From assembly GCF_032854445.1 (NCBI RefSeq), contig NC_088295.1, forward strand, positions 4,032,501 to 4,096,500: 64,000 nucleotides of DNA, written 5' to 3'. The translations under genes were made by a program, and so were the position numbers. The notes under the pieces are model-generated. The model had not been told where the DNA came from and did no database searches. It worked only from the letters and a program-made list of their open reading frames with translations. This DNA is from Liolophura sinensis (Eukaryota; Mollusca; Polyplacophora; Chitonida; Chitonidae). Shown in pieces: positions 1-13,900 of the stretch (positions are counted from its first letter, which is position 1; each line of letters begins with the position of its first letter).

Positions 1-1014
1 GCAATGCACGTCACCCATTCATTACTTATGATCTATTAAATGAGACAACCATGTGCAATTCACATGACCCACTCAAGGCTTATGATCCAGGAGAAAGGTA
101 CATCCATGAACAGGCTTGCTGTCACTTGTGAATTATTTGCTTTCTTTTAAAGTCTCTTGAGACTTTCTATGGCAACAGACATCATAGGTATGAAGAGTTT
201 GTTTAGATCATATGATGCATTTACCGTTTGTAAACAGCTAGTCAGCACCCCCAACCTCTGGTATGCCACCACACTTTACAAGTGTAAATTGGGGAACCTG
301 CTTCAGCCCTATGGACAGGACAAGTTGATCTACGCAAGATGAAACTGCTTAAAATCAATTGTCCCAGCCCTCATACCCCAATCTGATGGGCCGTCAGTAT
401 GCTGGCAGGTATGTGGGTGTGAAATCTTTAAGGCCATCCATGCCAATATGTCTAAAAAAATAGGCGAGGATGTAGATCATGCAAATATATATTAAAAAAA
501 CTGTCCTACACCAGTATTGATGAGCTGGAATTAATCCAATTGCTGGAATTTGTACCCACGCTGGTAACATACCGAAAGAAATGTCTGTGTGATTAATTAA
601 TACAGTGTAAATTATAAAAGTGTACATGTTTTTATAGGATATAGGTCTGACTTGATAGTATGTGTTTTATAGTTCTGATTATAAAATCACTGTTGAAGAG
701 TACTTTATGGCAACTCACATGTACTCATACCAACTCACACCCTAAATGTTAATAGTGTATAATGCTCAAAATTGCGTTGCTTTCCTACTATCATACTGCT
801 TGTCTTTTTATGTTTTTCATTTTCTTTCTGAAAGCTAATCTGTGTTCTTTGCATCTGCATAACATAGCTCTGACTACATTTTTTGATATTCACCCTAACC
901 ATTTCTCGGTCTTGATATGTACTTTTCTTAATTTATGAGTTAGTTTGAAATGTAAGTAAGTGAGAGGATGTGTGAAAAGAGGGCCTCAGGGAAGATCAAC
1001 TGTTTGTTGAATGA
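1..1014. other. Gene-free flank
   Basis: No supported coding exon, RNA gene or repeat family is seen here. The short open frames are AT-rich, lack splice context and match no family I recognise. Confidence 0.5.
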
Positions 1015-1148
1015 GTTTATCAAAAAGAAGAAAAAAATTACATGAAGCATTAATCAGTTGAAAGTTATACATATAGGCCTATATATATATATGTATAACT
1101 TTCAACTGATTAATGCTTCATGTAATTTTTTTCTTCTTTTTGATAAAC
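1015..1148. repeat. Perfect 61-bp-arm palindrome (hairpin)
   Basis: Positions 1015-1075 are the exact reverse complement of 1088-1148, with a 12-nt AT/GC loop that includes TAGGCCTA. The palindrome sits between two near-identical 22-bp direct repeats at 978-999 and 1184-1205, which differ at one base. It could be a foldback or MITE-like insertion, or the source of a long RNA hairpin. No coding capacity is seen. Confidence 0.85.
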
Positions 1149-1768
1149 CGAGTTGCTGTCGAGTGGTTGTGTGGTGAGTGAATAGAGGGCCTCAGTGAAG
1201 ATCAATACTGTCATATTGACATATTGAGTTTGTTACCCTCTGAATATAAAGATATTATTATTATTATTATTTGTGAACAAAGTTAGTCAACTAATCAACC
1301 TTCTTTTAACAATTTGGAAAGAATGTATATATTATCGATGTACCATGGTATACTTCCAATTGCTTATATGCATTTCCAGAAATATAAGATGATTACGAAT
1401 CATTACCAGCACTCACAATTAAGTCAGAAAATGTACATGTACTACGCCGATAATATAGTGCACAGAATACAATGTGCATTTATCTTCAGGCTGATGCCCT
1501 GATCGATGATCAACAAGGCAAATGTCACGCGGGCATATCTTACTTATCTATTTCCATCATGCATGAGACAATTTGGGGGAGCTGAGTTCACTATCTAACG
1601 TCAATCCAGCCACTGGAGTTTGCCTCCATCGAGCGCCTCGTCTTAGGGAGACATCCGATCTTGATGCACGGCACATGTATGCCAGACCGCGACCTTCACC
1701 TTGACCGGGAATAGCCGAAGCTGACGGATTTCCTGATCGGCTACAAAGCTGCCAGCACGAGAAGGAGC

Positions 1769-1900
1769 ATGGCGTCCACAGAATCATCGACGAAGAAGAA
1801 ATTAGTCGATTTACGAGTAGTAGATTTGAGATCAGAATTAGAGAAACGTGGTCTTGAAAAGACGGGAATCAAAGCAGTCCTTATCGAAAGACTACAAAAG
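1769..1900 (+). other. safb: SAFB exon 1: SAP domain
   Basis: This exon encodes 44 residues, including [20 protein letters not shown] and ending LIERLQK, the helix-extension-helix SAP fold that binds AT-rich matrix attachment DNA. It ends AAAAG|GTAAAC at 1900. The following intron 1 is about 8.5 kb and holds the antisense LINE. Confidence 0.9.
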
Positions 1901-4900
1901 GTAAACGCGATCGTAAATCCTCTATATATTTACTATGTAGGCCTAGTTGTCGCGCCTTTCAATATGGCGGACATGTTCCAGTTTATTAAAAATAATAGAC
2001 GGGAGAGTGTAGTCCTATCCTGGAAAGTGTTAATAATTTGCTCGTAATTTCGGCGAATATAATATGACGACGTCAACTTCCAGGTTTAAGTGTGTATTCT
2101 GTCGCTCCAGAATGCCTGAGCAGTCCTTGAAATTGAAAGTGGGCCTGATGAATTGCACGATGGAAAACGAATTACACTGACTCGCACTGCGCGGTTAAAC
2201 GGGTTCCTTCGCTTTTTATGAGTCTCTTGGTTATGGTCAAATATTAACTTCCTTTCGTTATGTTTTCTTCTTTGTTTTGTTGAAATTTATGTTATGATTA
2301 TGCATTGAATGAAAATTTCAATTTTGTTTAGAGTCATTCTTACATTTATTGTCCGTTCAGTTTCATGTCCCGAATGGTTCTCGAATGCGCGTGCATTATT
2401 TTGAGGATCGAGACGGTAAATTTCACATGCCAGTTGGTACTGTGATAGCATATGTAGCGAAAAGAATTACACCATGTAAGGTAGTTAACAGTTCCTGATA
2501 ATATTTAGGCCAATCTTATGGCAATCAAACGCTTTGTTAGTCACCAACATGGTGAAAATAAAGAATGTGAAAGTTACCAGACAGCGGGTATACCATTTGA
2601 TCTTGACCCCAGTGCCACAGATAAGGGACGTGCAGGTTTAAATTCGCTTAAAAATTAGATATGCTTCTAAAATTGAAACAGAGCATACTGAAAATGCTTC
2701 ATGATTTGTGTGTACGCCTAAATTGCTGAAAGTTATAGCGTACATGCGAGATTTAAAGCAAACAGTCGTGTCAAAATCGAAAGTAGATCATGTATTTTCC
2801 TTGCATGACACTCTCCACGATGTGTTTTCAGAAACGGAAGGTTACAGCAAAGGCCCATGTACCACTGCTCACAGTCATGGAGAACTGTGATATTTGTGTG
2901 TGTGACATTCTGTAGTGTTGGCCATGAAGATGTAGCAAGGCCTAAAAAAATGGTCATTTTTGTTACTATACAGCAAGTTCTGCTACTATACTACATTAAA
3001 TCATCCAGATATCACTCTCAGTGTATGGTTTTAATTCTACGCCAATCGTCAGTTATTTGTGCTATGTTTAAGTGTCATCGGGGGTTCAGTTTCCAACACT
3101 TACATATATCGGTGATTTCTGAGGAGAGAAGCTAATGCTATGAAATACGAGAATAACTAGTGTTCAGAAACACTTCAGATTTATACTATATACTGCCAAT
3201 AAATAAAGCCCAAATACTAAATGTTTGTCTTCTAATGTAGGCCTACATTTGGATATAGTATAACAAGTGTGTCATGTTTTGATCTCAGAAGGGCAGTTGT
3301 GCATGTATACAGAAACGTTTCGGCAGGTAAAAAAAAAATTACCAGTCGCATTAGGCAAGTTACCATAGAAAGAAATAATACTGCGACCCCTGCTATCAGA
3401 ACAAAATGAAATAGTTAAGTTGTCAGTGACTGAGGTATTGGATTAAACTGAGCAAGTCCACAGGTTGAGGTGTAATAAATAGAGGCGGGCCTATGAATGT
3501 GATTCAGATTCATTCCTAGTGAGGATGAGCTGAAGTAATTAATTTATTCTGGATTGTTATGACAAGTGGTGATTCTGGGCAATCGACATGTACATACACA
3601 TAGGCCTACTTTTAGTCCTGTATTATATTGAATTGAATGGTTATTCACCATACGTAAATGTATGTATAATCACATATCTCGTAAAATGGCGGGAATAAAG
3701 TACGAGGGACTTGTTCTATCCCTGACTCATTGTTATCAAAGAATAATAATACATGCTTGGTGAGGAGTGATAATTATTGAACAATTGTATTAACAAAAAA
3801 CAAATTTACTTGGGAAAAAACTCACATAGAAATGTAACACTACAAAAAAAGTTAACTATACAATAGTGTGAATAATATTTTGTGTGACACCTTGTGACAG
3901 ATTGTTTGGCTGATGTGGATCGAATATTGTTAATTAAAAAATCTTTTAACCTGGATTTGAATAAAGATGTGACATTGATTACTTTGAGGTTTGGAGGAAG
4001 CCTATTCCACTCCCTTGGGGCTGATGATCTGATGAAATGTGTGGATAGATTTGAAGTTAGAAAAGGTACATGGAGATCGAAAGAATAGGATCTGGTTGGG
4101 TTATTGTGAACGTCGGATTATCTTTTGAACAACTATAGAAATTTGTGAGGAAGAGAGGGTGATTGGTGAGTGAATTTATGTGTGAGTAGCAAGGATGAGT
4201 ATCTGTGCATTTGTGCAAGTGGGAGGATTTTGAGGTTCTTAAATATTGGAGCCATGTGATTCAGTCGTTGTGAGAAAGTGATGAGGCGGATGATGCGTTT
4301 CTGAAGAATTACTAAGGGATGGAGATGACTCATGTATGTGTTACCCCATAAAACATTTGTATAGGAAGATAGGGGAATATCAGAGAGTAGTACAAAATAA
4401 GCAATTTTTTTTTTGTTGACATTTGCTCGAATGTGTTTGATGATGTCATTATTTCTGGACACCTTCTTACTAGTAAAGTTAATGGGAGATGTCCAAGATA
4501 GCCTTGAATTAAAATAAACTCCCAAGAACTTGTGTTCTTGAAGGCTGGCTATTTCAACGCCATGTAAATATAATGGGGGCGGGAGTGCCTTATTTTTGGA
4601 TACATTTATTTGCGTGCATTTTGTTTTACTAATATTAAGGGACAAACGGTTAGCTGTCAGCCAATCGGAAATTTTATGCAACTCTACAGACATAGTGGAT
4701 ACAGCCTCGGTGCTTGTAGGCGCATAAGTGCAAACACTTGTATCATCGGCAAATAATGTAAAATCCAGAATATCTGATGATGCTGTGATATCATTAATGT
4801 ACAATAAAAATAATGTAGGACCGAGAATGGAGCCCAGGGGAACACCACAATTTACCTTGTGGTCTTATGACAGATTTTCTTAGTGAACTGATTGGGATTG

Positions 4901-7900
4901 CCCAGATTGATAGGTCTCGAACCATTGAGCCCTGTTAGCTGGAAACCCATAGTGTTTGAGTTTTTGTAGAAGGATTTTGTGGTTGACAGGGTCAAAAGCT
5001 TTTGACAGGTCAAGAAAAGACATGACAGAATGTTGTTTGGCAGAATGTTGTTTGGCCTCTTTGGCAACAAACGAGGTAGTTGTATAGAGTGCCCAGTTCT
5101 GAAACCAAATTGTTTGGGCGAAGTGATGTCATTGGCTGTCAGAAAATCATTTTATTTTTCCATTATTTTGCTCAGACTAGGTAATACCGAGATAGGATGG
5201 TAGTTTGTGATGTCATTGGCGTCACGACATTTAATGATGGGGGTAATTTTTGGAGATTTCAACGAAGACTGCATACAACCTGACATAAGGGACAAATTAA
5301 CTATATTTGCAAGGGGAGTTGAAATATCTTTTGCAACAAGTTTGAGATCAGACATGCAAATGTCATCTAAGCCTGGAACTGATGACTTTAGACTGTGTAT
5401 AGTGGTTTCAACAAGACCAGGTGAGACAGGAGAAAACTGAAAGTTTTCTTCTACAGGCTCACCTAGAAAATCTGAAAAATGTTTAGGGCTTGGGGGGTAT
5501 CTTAGCATCAAGACTAGAAGCTGTAGTCAAAAAAAAGTCATTAAATCTATTGGAAATGACACTTTTATCTGAAACAGATAACCCATCAATATTAAAACTT
5601 TTTTTGCATTTACCACGTCCCATTAGATCATTCAATACTTCCCAAGTTCCTTTTATATTGTGATTTTGATTGTTAGTGGGTTTTTTTCGGAAGTAATCCT
5701 TTTGCGAAAAACAGATCAAGTTGTTCAGTATGTTTCTGTACATCCTATATTTTACCCGAGTCGGTGTATCAGTAGATTTCAAGTACTTGTGATAAAGTTT
5801 GTTCTTCTCGAATACAGACTATAAAATACCTTGTGTGACCCAAGGTTTGTGAGTATGTTTCAATAGGCTGTCTTTGGTCACGACAGGAAAGCATGTGTTG
5901 TGTTGTATTTTATGGATAATTTCCCAGTAAAACAGGAGAAAGCATCATTAACACTATCGGATGATAGAATGTCATGCCAGTCTATATTTTGAACATTTTT
6001 TTTAAACAGATTGACTTGTTCTGGTGTCTTTTTTCGAAAAGGGTAAGTTGATGTTTCTTTCGAAAAAACATTAGTCGAGAAGATATTGAATATAGGGAAA
6101 TGGTTAGATATAACGTTTAAAAATATACCGGAGAAATTGCATTGAGCATGCAAGTTTTTGAAGATGTTATCTATAAGGGTAGCAGAGCAAGAACATACTC
6201 ACATAGGTTTTGTAATGGAAGGAAAAAGGTAATGACACTTCATTAGTTCAAAAAAATCTTTGATGGTAAATGGCTATCACACTTGAATAAGTCTATACTG
6301 AAGTCACCCAAAGTAATACATTTTTTGTTTGCGGGTATATTACGAAGGGCTGTGCTTAGTTTTTCATTAAAAAGATACACGTTTTTGCCTGGAGGGCGAT
6401 AGTTCCAATAACATAGACATTTGACGGAGCAGCGATCTACACAAATAAAGACTCACATCCACAATCTGCATCGAAAAAAGAAAGATTATCGCGTATCTTG
6501 CAAGACCCAAACGAGCTATTAACATAGAGTACAACACATCCTCCCTTCTGTTTATCTCGGGAGGCAGAATATAAAGTGTAGCCTGGCAGAGAATATAAGC
6601 ATTTGGTTAATGGGCTGAGCCAACTCTCCGAAAATCCAAGGACTGAAAAGTTAAAGATTGAGAGTATGGATAAAGCACGAATTTCGTCACAATTTTTTGC
6701 AGTGCTACGGGCATTTAAATGAACGGTTGAAAACTGATTTTGATTGTCATAATCGAAGGTTTTTAGGTGTTGAGTAAAACTTGTAGGGCTATGGTAGTTG
6801 GACAGGTGTGAGTCTAAATTACCCCAGTAGGCAATTTCATGTTCGTTGTCATCAGTCTGTTTTAGATGCATCATAGTCATTCAGTTCACTTGAATTGAAG
6901 CACATCTGGTCAATAATATCAAGATTATATGTTGGGACGGTGGACGAGGCAGTTGATGATGAAGTAGGTGTTGTGTAGGGAACATCATGGAATGGCAGGT
7001 GGGAGTATGAATTGTGAGGTGGAACAGGCATAAAAGAGTCATTATCCATATTTAGTTGAGTAATATGCGAATGATTCTGTACAATTATTCCACATAAAAA
7101 AGCCAGGATGAGTGTTAATTATAGATGTAAGGTACACATAGAGAAGTAACACATTTAAAAAAATACTTAATGAATACAAAGAAAGTGAAAAGCCGATTTG
7201 TAAAAGAGCCACAATATATACACAAAAAACAAAAATTAGCCATACGGTTGTGTAGGATTTTCTACAAGTCACACGACAAGGTAAGTGGATGTAATTAACA
7301 TGAAGTGTCAACATAGAGTCGAAGCCACATAGTCCATGCAGTGTGGGTGGATATAATGATAAGATGCTGTGGGTTGAAAAGCGTGCACGCACTGTAGCTA
7401 TGACACGGGTGTCACAAGCACTGTCATGGCACAATTCATAAAGGGTCAGCTCGGTTTTCACTGTACAGAGTCTTTCAGTAAGAACTTGTGAAAGGAGCAC
7501 GAAAGCAGCGCGCATGCAAACTAGTTTTAGGAAAGTGTGGTGTGCTATATTGAGGGCACTACCGACAGTTACCCTATACCACCAGGTAATGCAACAGGCA
7601 TTCATGGGTACACATACAGTTGCTTACATAAGGGTAACAGTTAAGATAAAATATACATTGAGATCATACCGTTCAGGACAAGTGTTAAAATTGGAACATG
7701 GTATGTACATGTAAGATGCAACTGCGCATTATCCAATATATGCTGATTAAAATGCAGCTGCACATTGTCTTGAGTTACTAATTGGGAAACGAAGGGAGGG
7801 GGCATATGTTTGGATACTCAGCAAGCGAATCACTAGTTCTTGGGATTGACACTTCTTTATTGTCAACAAACAGTTTCCCACACGCAAAACGCACCTTTTT

Positions 7901-10900
7901 CCCTTCCATGTAGTATCTGTTCATCAGATCCCTAGCATTGTTTTTTTCAGCACCTGTATTCGGGGATCAGATCTTCAGTTACAAATAAAGATGAATCATC
8001 CAGAAGTTCCTTGGCCTTAGATAAAACTTCTCTTTGCTGGGGACGGTACAAGAATTTAGCCAAAAAATGGCAATTTTGACCCTCTCTTTGTTTTCCCACA
8101 TGGTGTGCATTTTCAGTATTGATATCCTTCAGTTCCAGCTTGCCTCAGTAACAGACTTTACAATCTGGAAAGCATTTTCATCAGATTTTTTTACCAATTC
8201 CTCCGAAACGTAAATTATATGCCCGACTATACCGTTTCTAGTCAAGAATTTTTTCCTGAAGGTCACGGTTTTCCTCAGAAAGTGATTGCATATTGGATTT
8301 AAGTTTTCTGATTTCCTCGGCGTGACTCTTCTGCACTTTGTCCATGATTTGAACGATGGAGTCTGTATGTTGTAGGCTAGAAATGAGACTGTTGAGTTCT
8401 ATCAAGTTGAGAGAGGTGCTTGAGTGAACTTTGCTGAGTTGCATGTACCTTGTATAGAATTTGTTGAATGTCACTCACCAAATTCATCACAAAATCAAGG
8501 AACTTTTTGTCTTCATCGGGTTGATCAACAACCTGTTCAGCCTCAACTTTCACCTCTTCCTTGTCACCAGGATCACTGCACTTTGGATTGGCTTCTTGTT
8601 GTAGATCTAAGACTTTCGTTGGGGTTGTCCAATTTCTGAGGCTTTTGGTGGCATGGTGGTATAAAGCAGGCCCCAATATGTATGGCTAGTTTAACTTCTG
8701 TTCATTGAACACTACTGGGCTCTGCTGGACACTGCCGGAGCTCCACGAAAAGCACGTCCTCACCCAAGGATGCTTCCAACTACAAGAATCTCTCTAGGCC
8801 TGTACATGTATGCATATGTATGACTTTTGATTTTCTCAACCTTCTTCACTCAATTAACTTCACACTTTCCAGGTGTGTTGCTTGGGATCCAAACTAGTGA
8901 AGTGTTGAGTATTTTCAAAAAATGGGTACTGCAGTAGGCTCACCCAGTGCTCCCTTTTTTGGAAAAGTAGGGAGTACCGCATCACCTCTGAAAATTGTCT
9001 GTAGCACTGCTTGAGCCCTTGGGTTACTGCCCAATAATTGATCTTCCCATTTGGGTGATCTCTTTGAGGTCATGTCATTATAGAATTCTGGAACTGCCTA
9101 TAGAATTCACGGCAGTTGTAAAGACTAGGTTAACCCTGTTGTTAGTCAGTGAGCTCCTCCTCAGATGTTCGTTGTGAAAAGCTGCTGCTTCAATGAATTG
9201 GCATCACTATACCACCTGACACCACCCTCAAGTTTAAAATTCCCACCCTTGCAGTACTGTCTCTCGTATGTATGTTCTTGCAAAAGACATTGCCATAGTC
9301 TTCAGAATTGAAAAGCAGTAGACTATATAGGTTTATGTAGAATAGTGCACTTACTGCGTAACATATTTCTTTTCATTTCAGATTCACATTCTGTAACCAT
9401 AAATTTGGGCTAAACTTTGACAACACTCCTCTTTTTCCTTGCACTCATCCCCTGTCATAGTTGGGAAGTCGACGATGTGAAATTAGATGAATCTTACTTG
9501 ACTTGCTTGAAACTTCCGAACGGATTTGGCTGAGGTTTTCTCGGTCTGATCAGGCTAGCGCCTGCACTCAACAAAATACACTTTGGCACTTTATGTGGGC
9601 TTCTTGGAAACGCACGAAACGATTGAGAAAAGTTCACTTTTTACAACACGAGGACCTCTTTGTCGGATTTATATGCAAAAAAATTCTGCCCTTTTTGGAA
9701 TAGCATTCTGAAACATGGCCAAGGGTGTAGAAAATTTTTCTTATTTGAAACTAGTTGTTTCAGATGAAATCGTCAAAAAGCCCAGATCAGATTGACATTC
9801 TTGTTGCGTCATGTTGTGCAAAAGATTGTTTGATTCTGCATGATACTAGTGATGCTTTTTGAGAGAAAAACTATGATTTGGCGGATGGTCGTGGGTTACC
9901 CCCCACCATAATGCTGGCCGCCGTCGTATAAGTGAAATATTTTTGAGTATGGCTTAAAACACCAATCGAATTAATAAATAACTATGATTTGGAAGGGGTT
10001 TGTGGGTGTTTATGTGTACCTGGCTGAAAGCTATTAGATTTATATAACCAGTGACAAGAAACGAGAAGGTCACCTGGCCTCAGATGCAGTTGAGGATCGA
10101 CCGTGTAGAATGGATAAACTATCCCAAATGATGTAAAAATTCAACCATGAAAGAGCATTTTGGAGGCGAATAAATGTCATGAGAAATCATTTTTGGTGCT
10201 AAAAAGTAGGTTGTCATCCTACCTTCCAAACACCTCTCAAAACACCTTTCTATATTCAATGGAACTCCCAGAATCTGGAAAAATGGGCAACTTCGTCATG
10301 GACAAAATTTTAGGTCATTTAGGGCACTCCTGGTTCGTGGACTTCATGACCGCAAATATGATAGAATGTATCAATGTGACTAAATGTGATGTTACTTTCA
10401 GGCATTGGAAGACGAAGGACAGGACCCCAATGTGCTAGAATTTGAGACGGGGGATGGAACCCAAGGGAAAAGAGCTGTGAAAAAATCACCAAGTAAGCTG
10501 GACTACATATAGGGCTCTGATAGTGTGACAATTACCACAAAGAAAACCTGGTATCGCTACAATAAAAGCATAAACAAATCTAAATGTACATGCAGTAACA
10601 ATTGTGTAGGCCTCAAATGTCAGATTCTTCATGCATAAATGTGTTATGTATTTGAAGTCGCCAGACTGACAAACTGATTTCTGCCTACCATTTTTAAAAA
10701 ACCTGGGCGATAACTTCATTATAATGTTTTATACATTTATCCCATATCACTTTGTCTATTATTTTTGAAAGTCACTGCCATTCTTTGGGGTGATTTGTCA
10801 AAGTAAGCCTACTTACCTGAAGGCATAAACAGTGATTTACTTACACCTAGCAACATAACAGCCAGTTGCTGATAAAGTGAATGTATATGCTTTAATGTAG

Positions 10901-13900
10901 ACTGTTGGGAGTTGTTTTAATTCAAATTAATGTTACAAATTGTTAATAACAAGTGGAGTCTGCATTGTAAACTGCATCCATAGCAGTTGACATGTGATGG
11001 TCAATGTTGTTTGAGATGAGGAAAGCATTTCTTGATATGAATGTTCAGGCTGAAAATCTGAGCCAGAGGTGGAGGATCTCTGGCAAATCCCTCTGACTTC
11101 AAAGGGAAAGTAATAGTGCATTTAAACTGTGGCAATGGTCCTGACGGGTTAACTTTTATTTTTCAAAAGATTAACTTGTGCTTTGGTAAACAGTTCATCT
11201 GAACTCTTTGTTAACATTCGTGTACACGATACATTTTGTGGTTTTTCAGGAATGGATGTTGAACCCGAGAAAGAGACTGAGGTACGCCCTAGAATGTCCT
11301 GAATATTTGCTGCTATATTTTTCAATTAAGCGTAATGGTTGGAAAAAATATCTTGCTTGTCAGTTTTTGAGTATTAGTGATACTGTGTTAACTGGTGCAA
11401 TTCACTCGATAAGGTGTAATGTTACATATACATGTGTACATAGTGTATGTCAGTGGGATGTGGGGGTTGAAGAAGTATATTGCAGGCATGCCTGTAAATA
11501 CATGGAAGGATATATTTCTGGGCATTATTTCCACTTTAACCACAGTTAATTTGCAAAACACAAAAAAATTAAGAACAACTCTTTATGAAGGAAATGTTCA
11601 TCTGTTGTTGGTCCATTTCTTTTGGGTGTTCATATGTATGGATTTTCTGGTTTCAGCAGGACACTGTTGATGAGCCAGAGGTTGAATCCAAAGCAGAGTC
11701 AGAGCTCCAGCCTGAGCCTGAAGGGGAAACTGAACCCGAACTGGAGGTTAAGCCTGAAACGGAGCCTGAAGCTGAGTCAGAGCCCCAGTCTGAGAATGCT
11801 GAGCCTGAACCCGAAGCAGAGTCAGAGCCTGAAGCAGGGCCTGTGCCAGAGGCAGTGGAAGAGGAGGAGGAGATGGAGACCAGAGAGGAGGAGGAGGCTG
11901 AGGCTGCAGAACCAATGGAGCAAACTGTGAACGGCACTGCTGATGACGTAAGTGCACTTCTGGGCGAGTCTCATTTTCAGTATTCACCAAACACAATACA
12001 TGTGTATAAATATTGAGGATTTCTACCATGTTGAAGTACAGCTTGGAATACCTGTTTTACTTTGTTCATACCTGTGCAAATTGTGTGTTTGAGGATTTCT
12101 ACCATGTTGAAGTACAGCTTGAAATAGCTGTTTTACCTGGTTCATACCTGTGCAAATTGTGTTTTTGCTGGAGTTGGCTAATCAGGTTATCTCCTAATTG
12201 AGGTGTTTTACCTGGTTCATACCTGTAAGAGTTGTGTGTTGTGTTGGCTGTAGTTGTTGGAGTTAGCTGATCAGGATCATTGTCTGGTAATTTGAGCCCT
12301 AATTGAGGTGTTTTACCTGGTTCATACCTGTACGAATTGTGTGTTTGCTGGAGTTGGCTGATCAGGATGGTTATCTCCTAATTGAGATGTTTTACCTGAT
12401 TTTTACCTGCTTCATACCTGTAAGAGTTGTGTAGTTGCTGGAGTGGGTTGATCAGGTCGACTGATGGTTGTCTGTTAATCTGAGCCCTGATTGAGGTTTT
12501 TTCTACCTGATTTGTACTTGGTTCATACCTGTAAGGGTCATGTGTTGTGTTTACTGTAGTTGCTGGAGTTGGCTGATCAGAATGTTTGTCTGTTAATCTG
12601 AGTCCTGATTGAAGGTGTTTTACCTGATTTGTACTTGGTTCATACCTGTAAGGGTCATGTGTTGTGTTTACTGTAGTTGCTGGAGTCGGCTGATCAGGAA
12701 GGTAGGGAGGAGGAGGAGGATGAAGAGGCAATGGCTCTGGGTCAGGAGGAGGAGGACAAGCTCTTGGGAGAGGTGAGACATAGAGCAGAAGGTCTGTTAG
12801 AAGCTCCCTGTATACTTATGATCTGTGTTCTTCTTCAGATAGTTTTTACCATACGTCCATTAAAAGGTCGCAACCAGAGAAAAGTTTGATTATGAATTAT
12901 TGCAGAGAGCAAAGAGTAATCACAGTGTTGTTGAGGTTCTCAGATGTAAAAAATGGTATTGGTAAAGATTGCATTGTTCTCTTTATGCATGTTACCATTG
13001 ACATATTTATTTCTGATTTTTTTTTTTAGAGCGTAATCCCTGACATTTTAAAAGGCAAGGCATGTTTATTTTGGTTACCTTTCTAAAGTGAAAGATAGCC
13101 TTGTTTTTATATCTGTTGGTTACCAAATATAAACTAAATGTGATAAGGACTGCGAGTACTTCATCATTTGTTTTCAGTCTGAAATGTGCAAGATTTGGCA
13201 TTGAGTTAATTTTGTGCATCAGCAATTGGATGTTGTAATAGCTATTGTTTATATTTTATTAGCCTGAGGAAGAAGTTACAGAGGTACCCCCAGTTACTGA
13301 AACAACAAATGTGGATGAAGGTAAGCCGTTGAGATTTTAAGGTAAACGTTTCTGTAGAGACGAGATAGAGCTGACATTGTGTGAAAGGAGGAGAATGTTT
13401 GAGGGATGGTTAACAAATAAAACCATGAATTATTAGTGTTGGTGTGTGATTGTTACATAGAACTCAGCAGATTTGCTGAAGCTATATGTAGGTGTCCAGT
13501 ACCAAGAGCAGAGTTGAAGAATGTGGCAAAATTTTCCTCATGATTCAAGAACAGGTTACTCCTACCAGTAAGAAGAGACCAGAGTCCGGTGACATGAAGT
13601 AGACGTTCGTGCATTTAAATGTACAGACATACCCTCTGATCAGACAATAGAACATCTGTACGACACTACATCTGAAGAACCACACTTGGAAAAATTTGAA
13701 GACCATACATTTTCCCGCAAAAAATGTTCCAGTTCAAGGCATGAAGAGTTATTGCACATAGCTGATATGGACACACTTCAAGAAAGAGATGACGATGTGT
13801 GGACTTCATGGACACTATGTGAGATGTTTGCAATTCCATGGTCAGCACTAGAACGCTTCACAATGCCATGGACAGCATTAAAGATGTTCACAATTCCATG

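Noticed and set aside
7042-7605. A 187-codon minus frame with hydrophobic segments
   Set aside because: It lies between two LINE fragments, has no recognisable domain and no splice context; probably chance or LINE 5' sequence.
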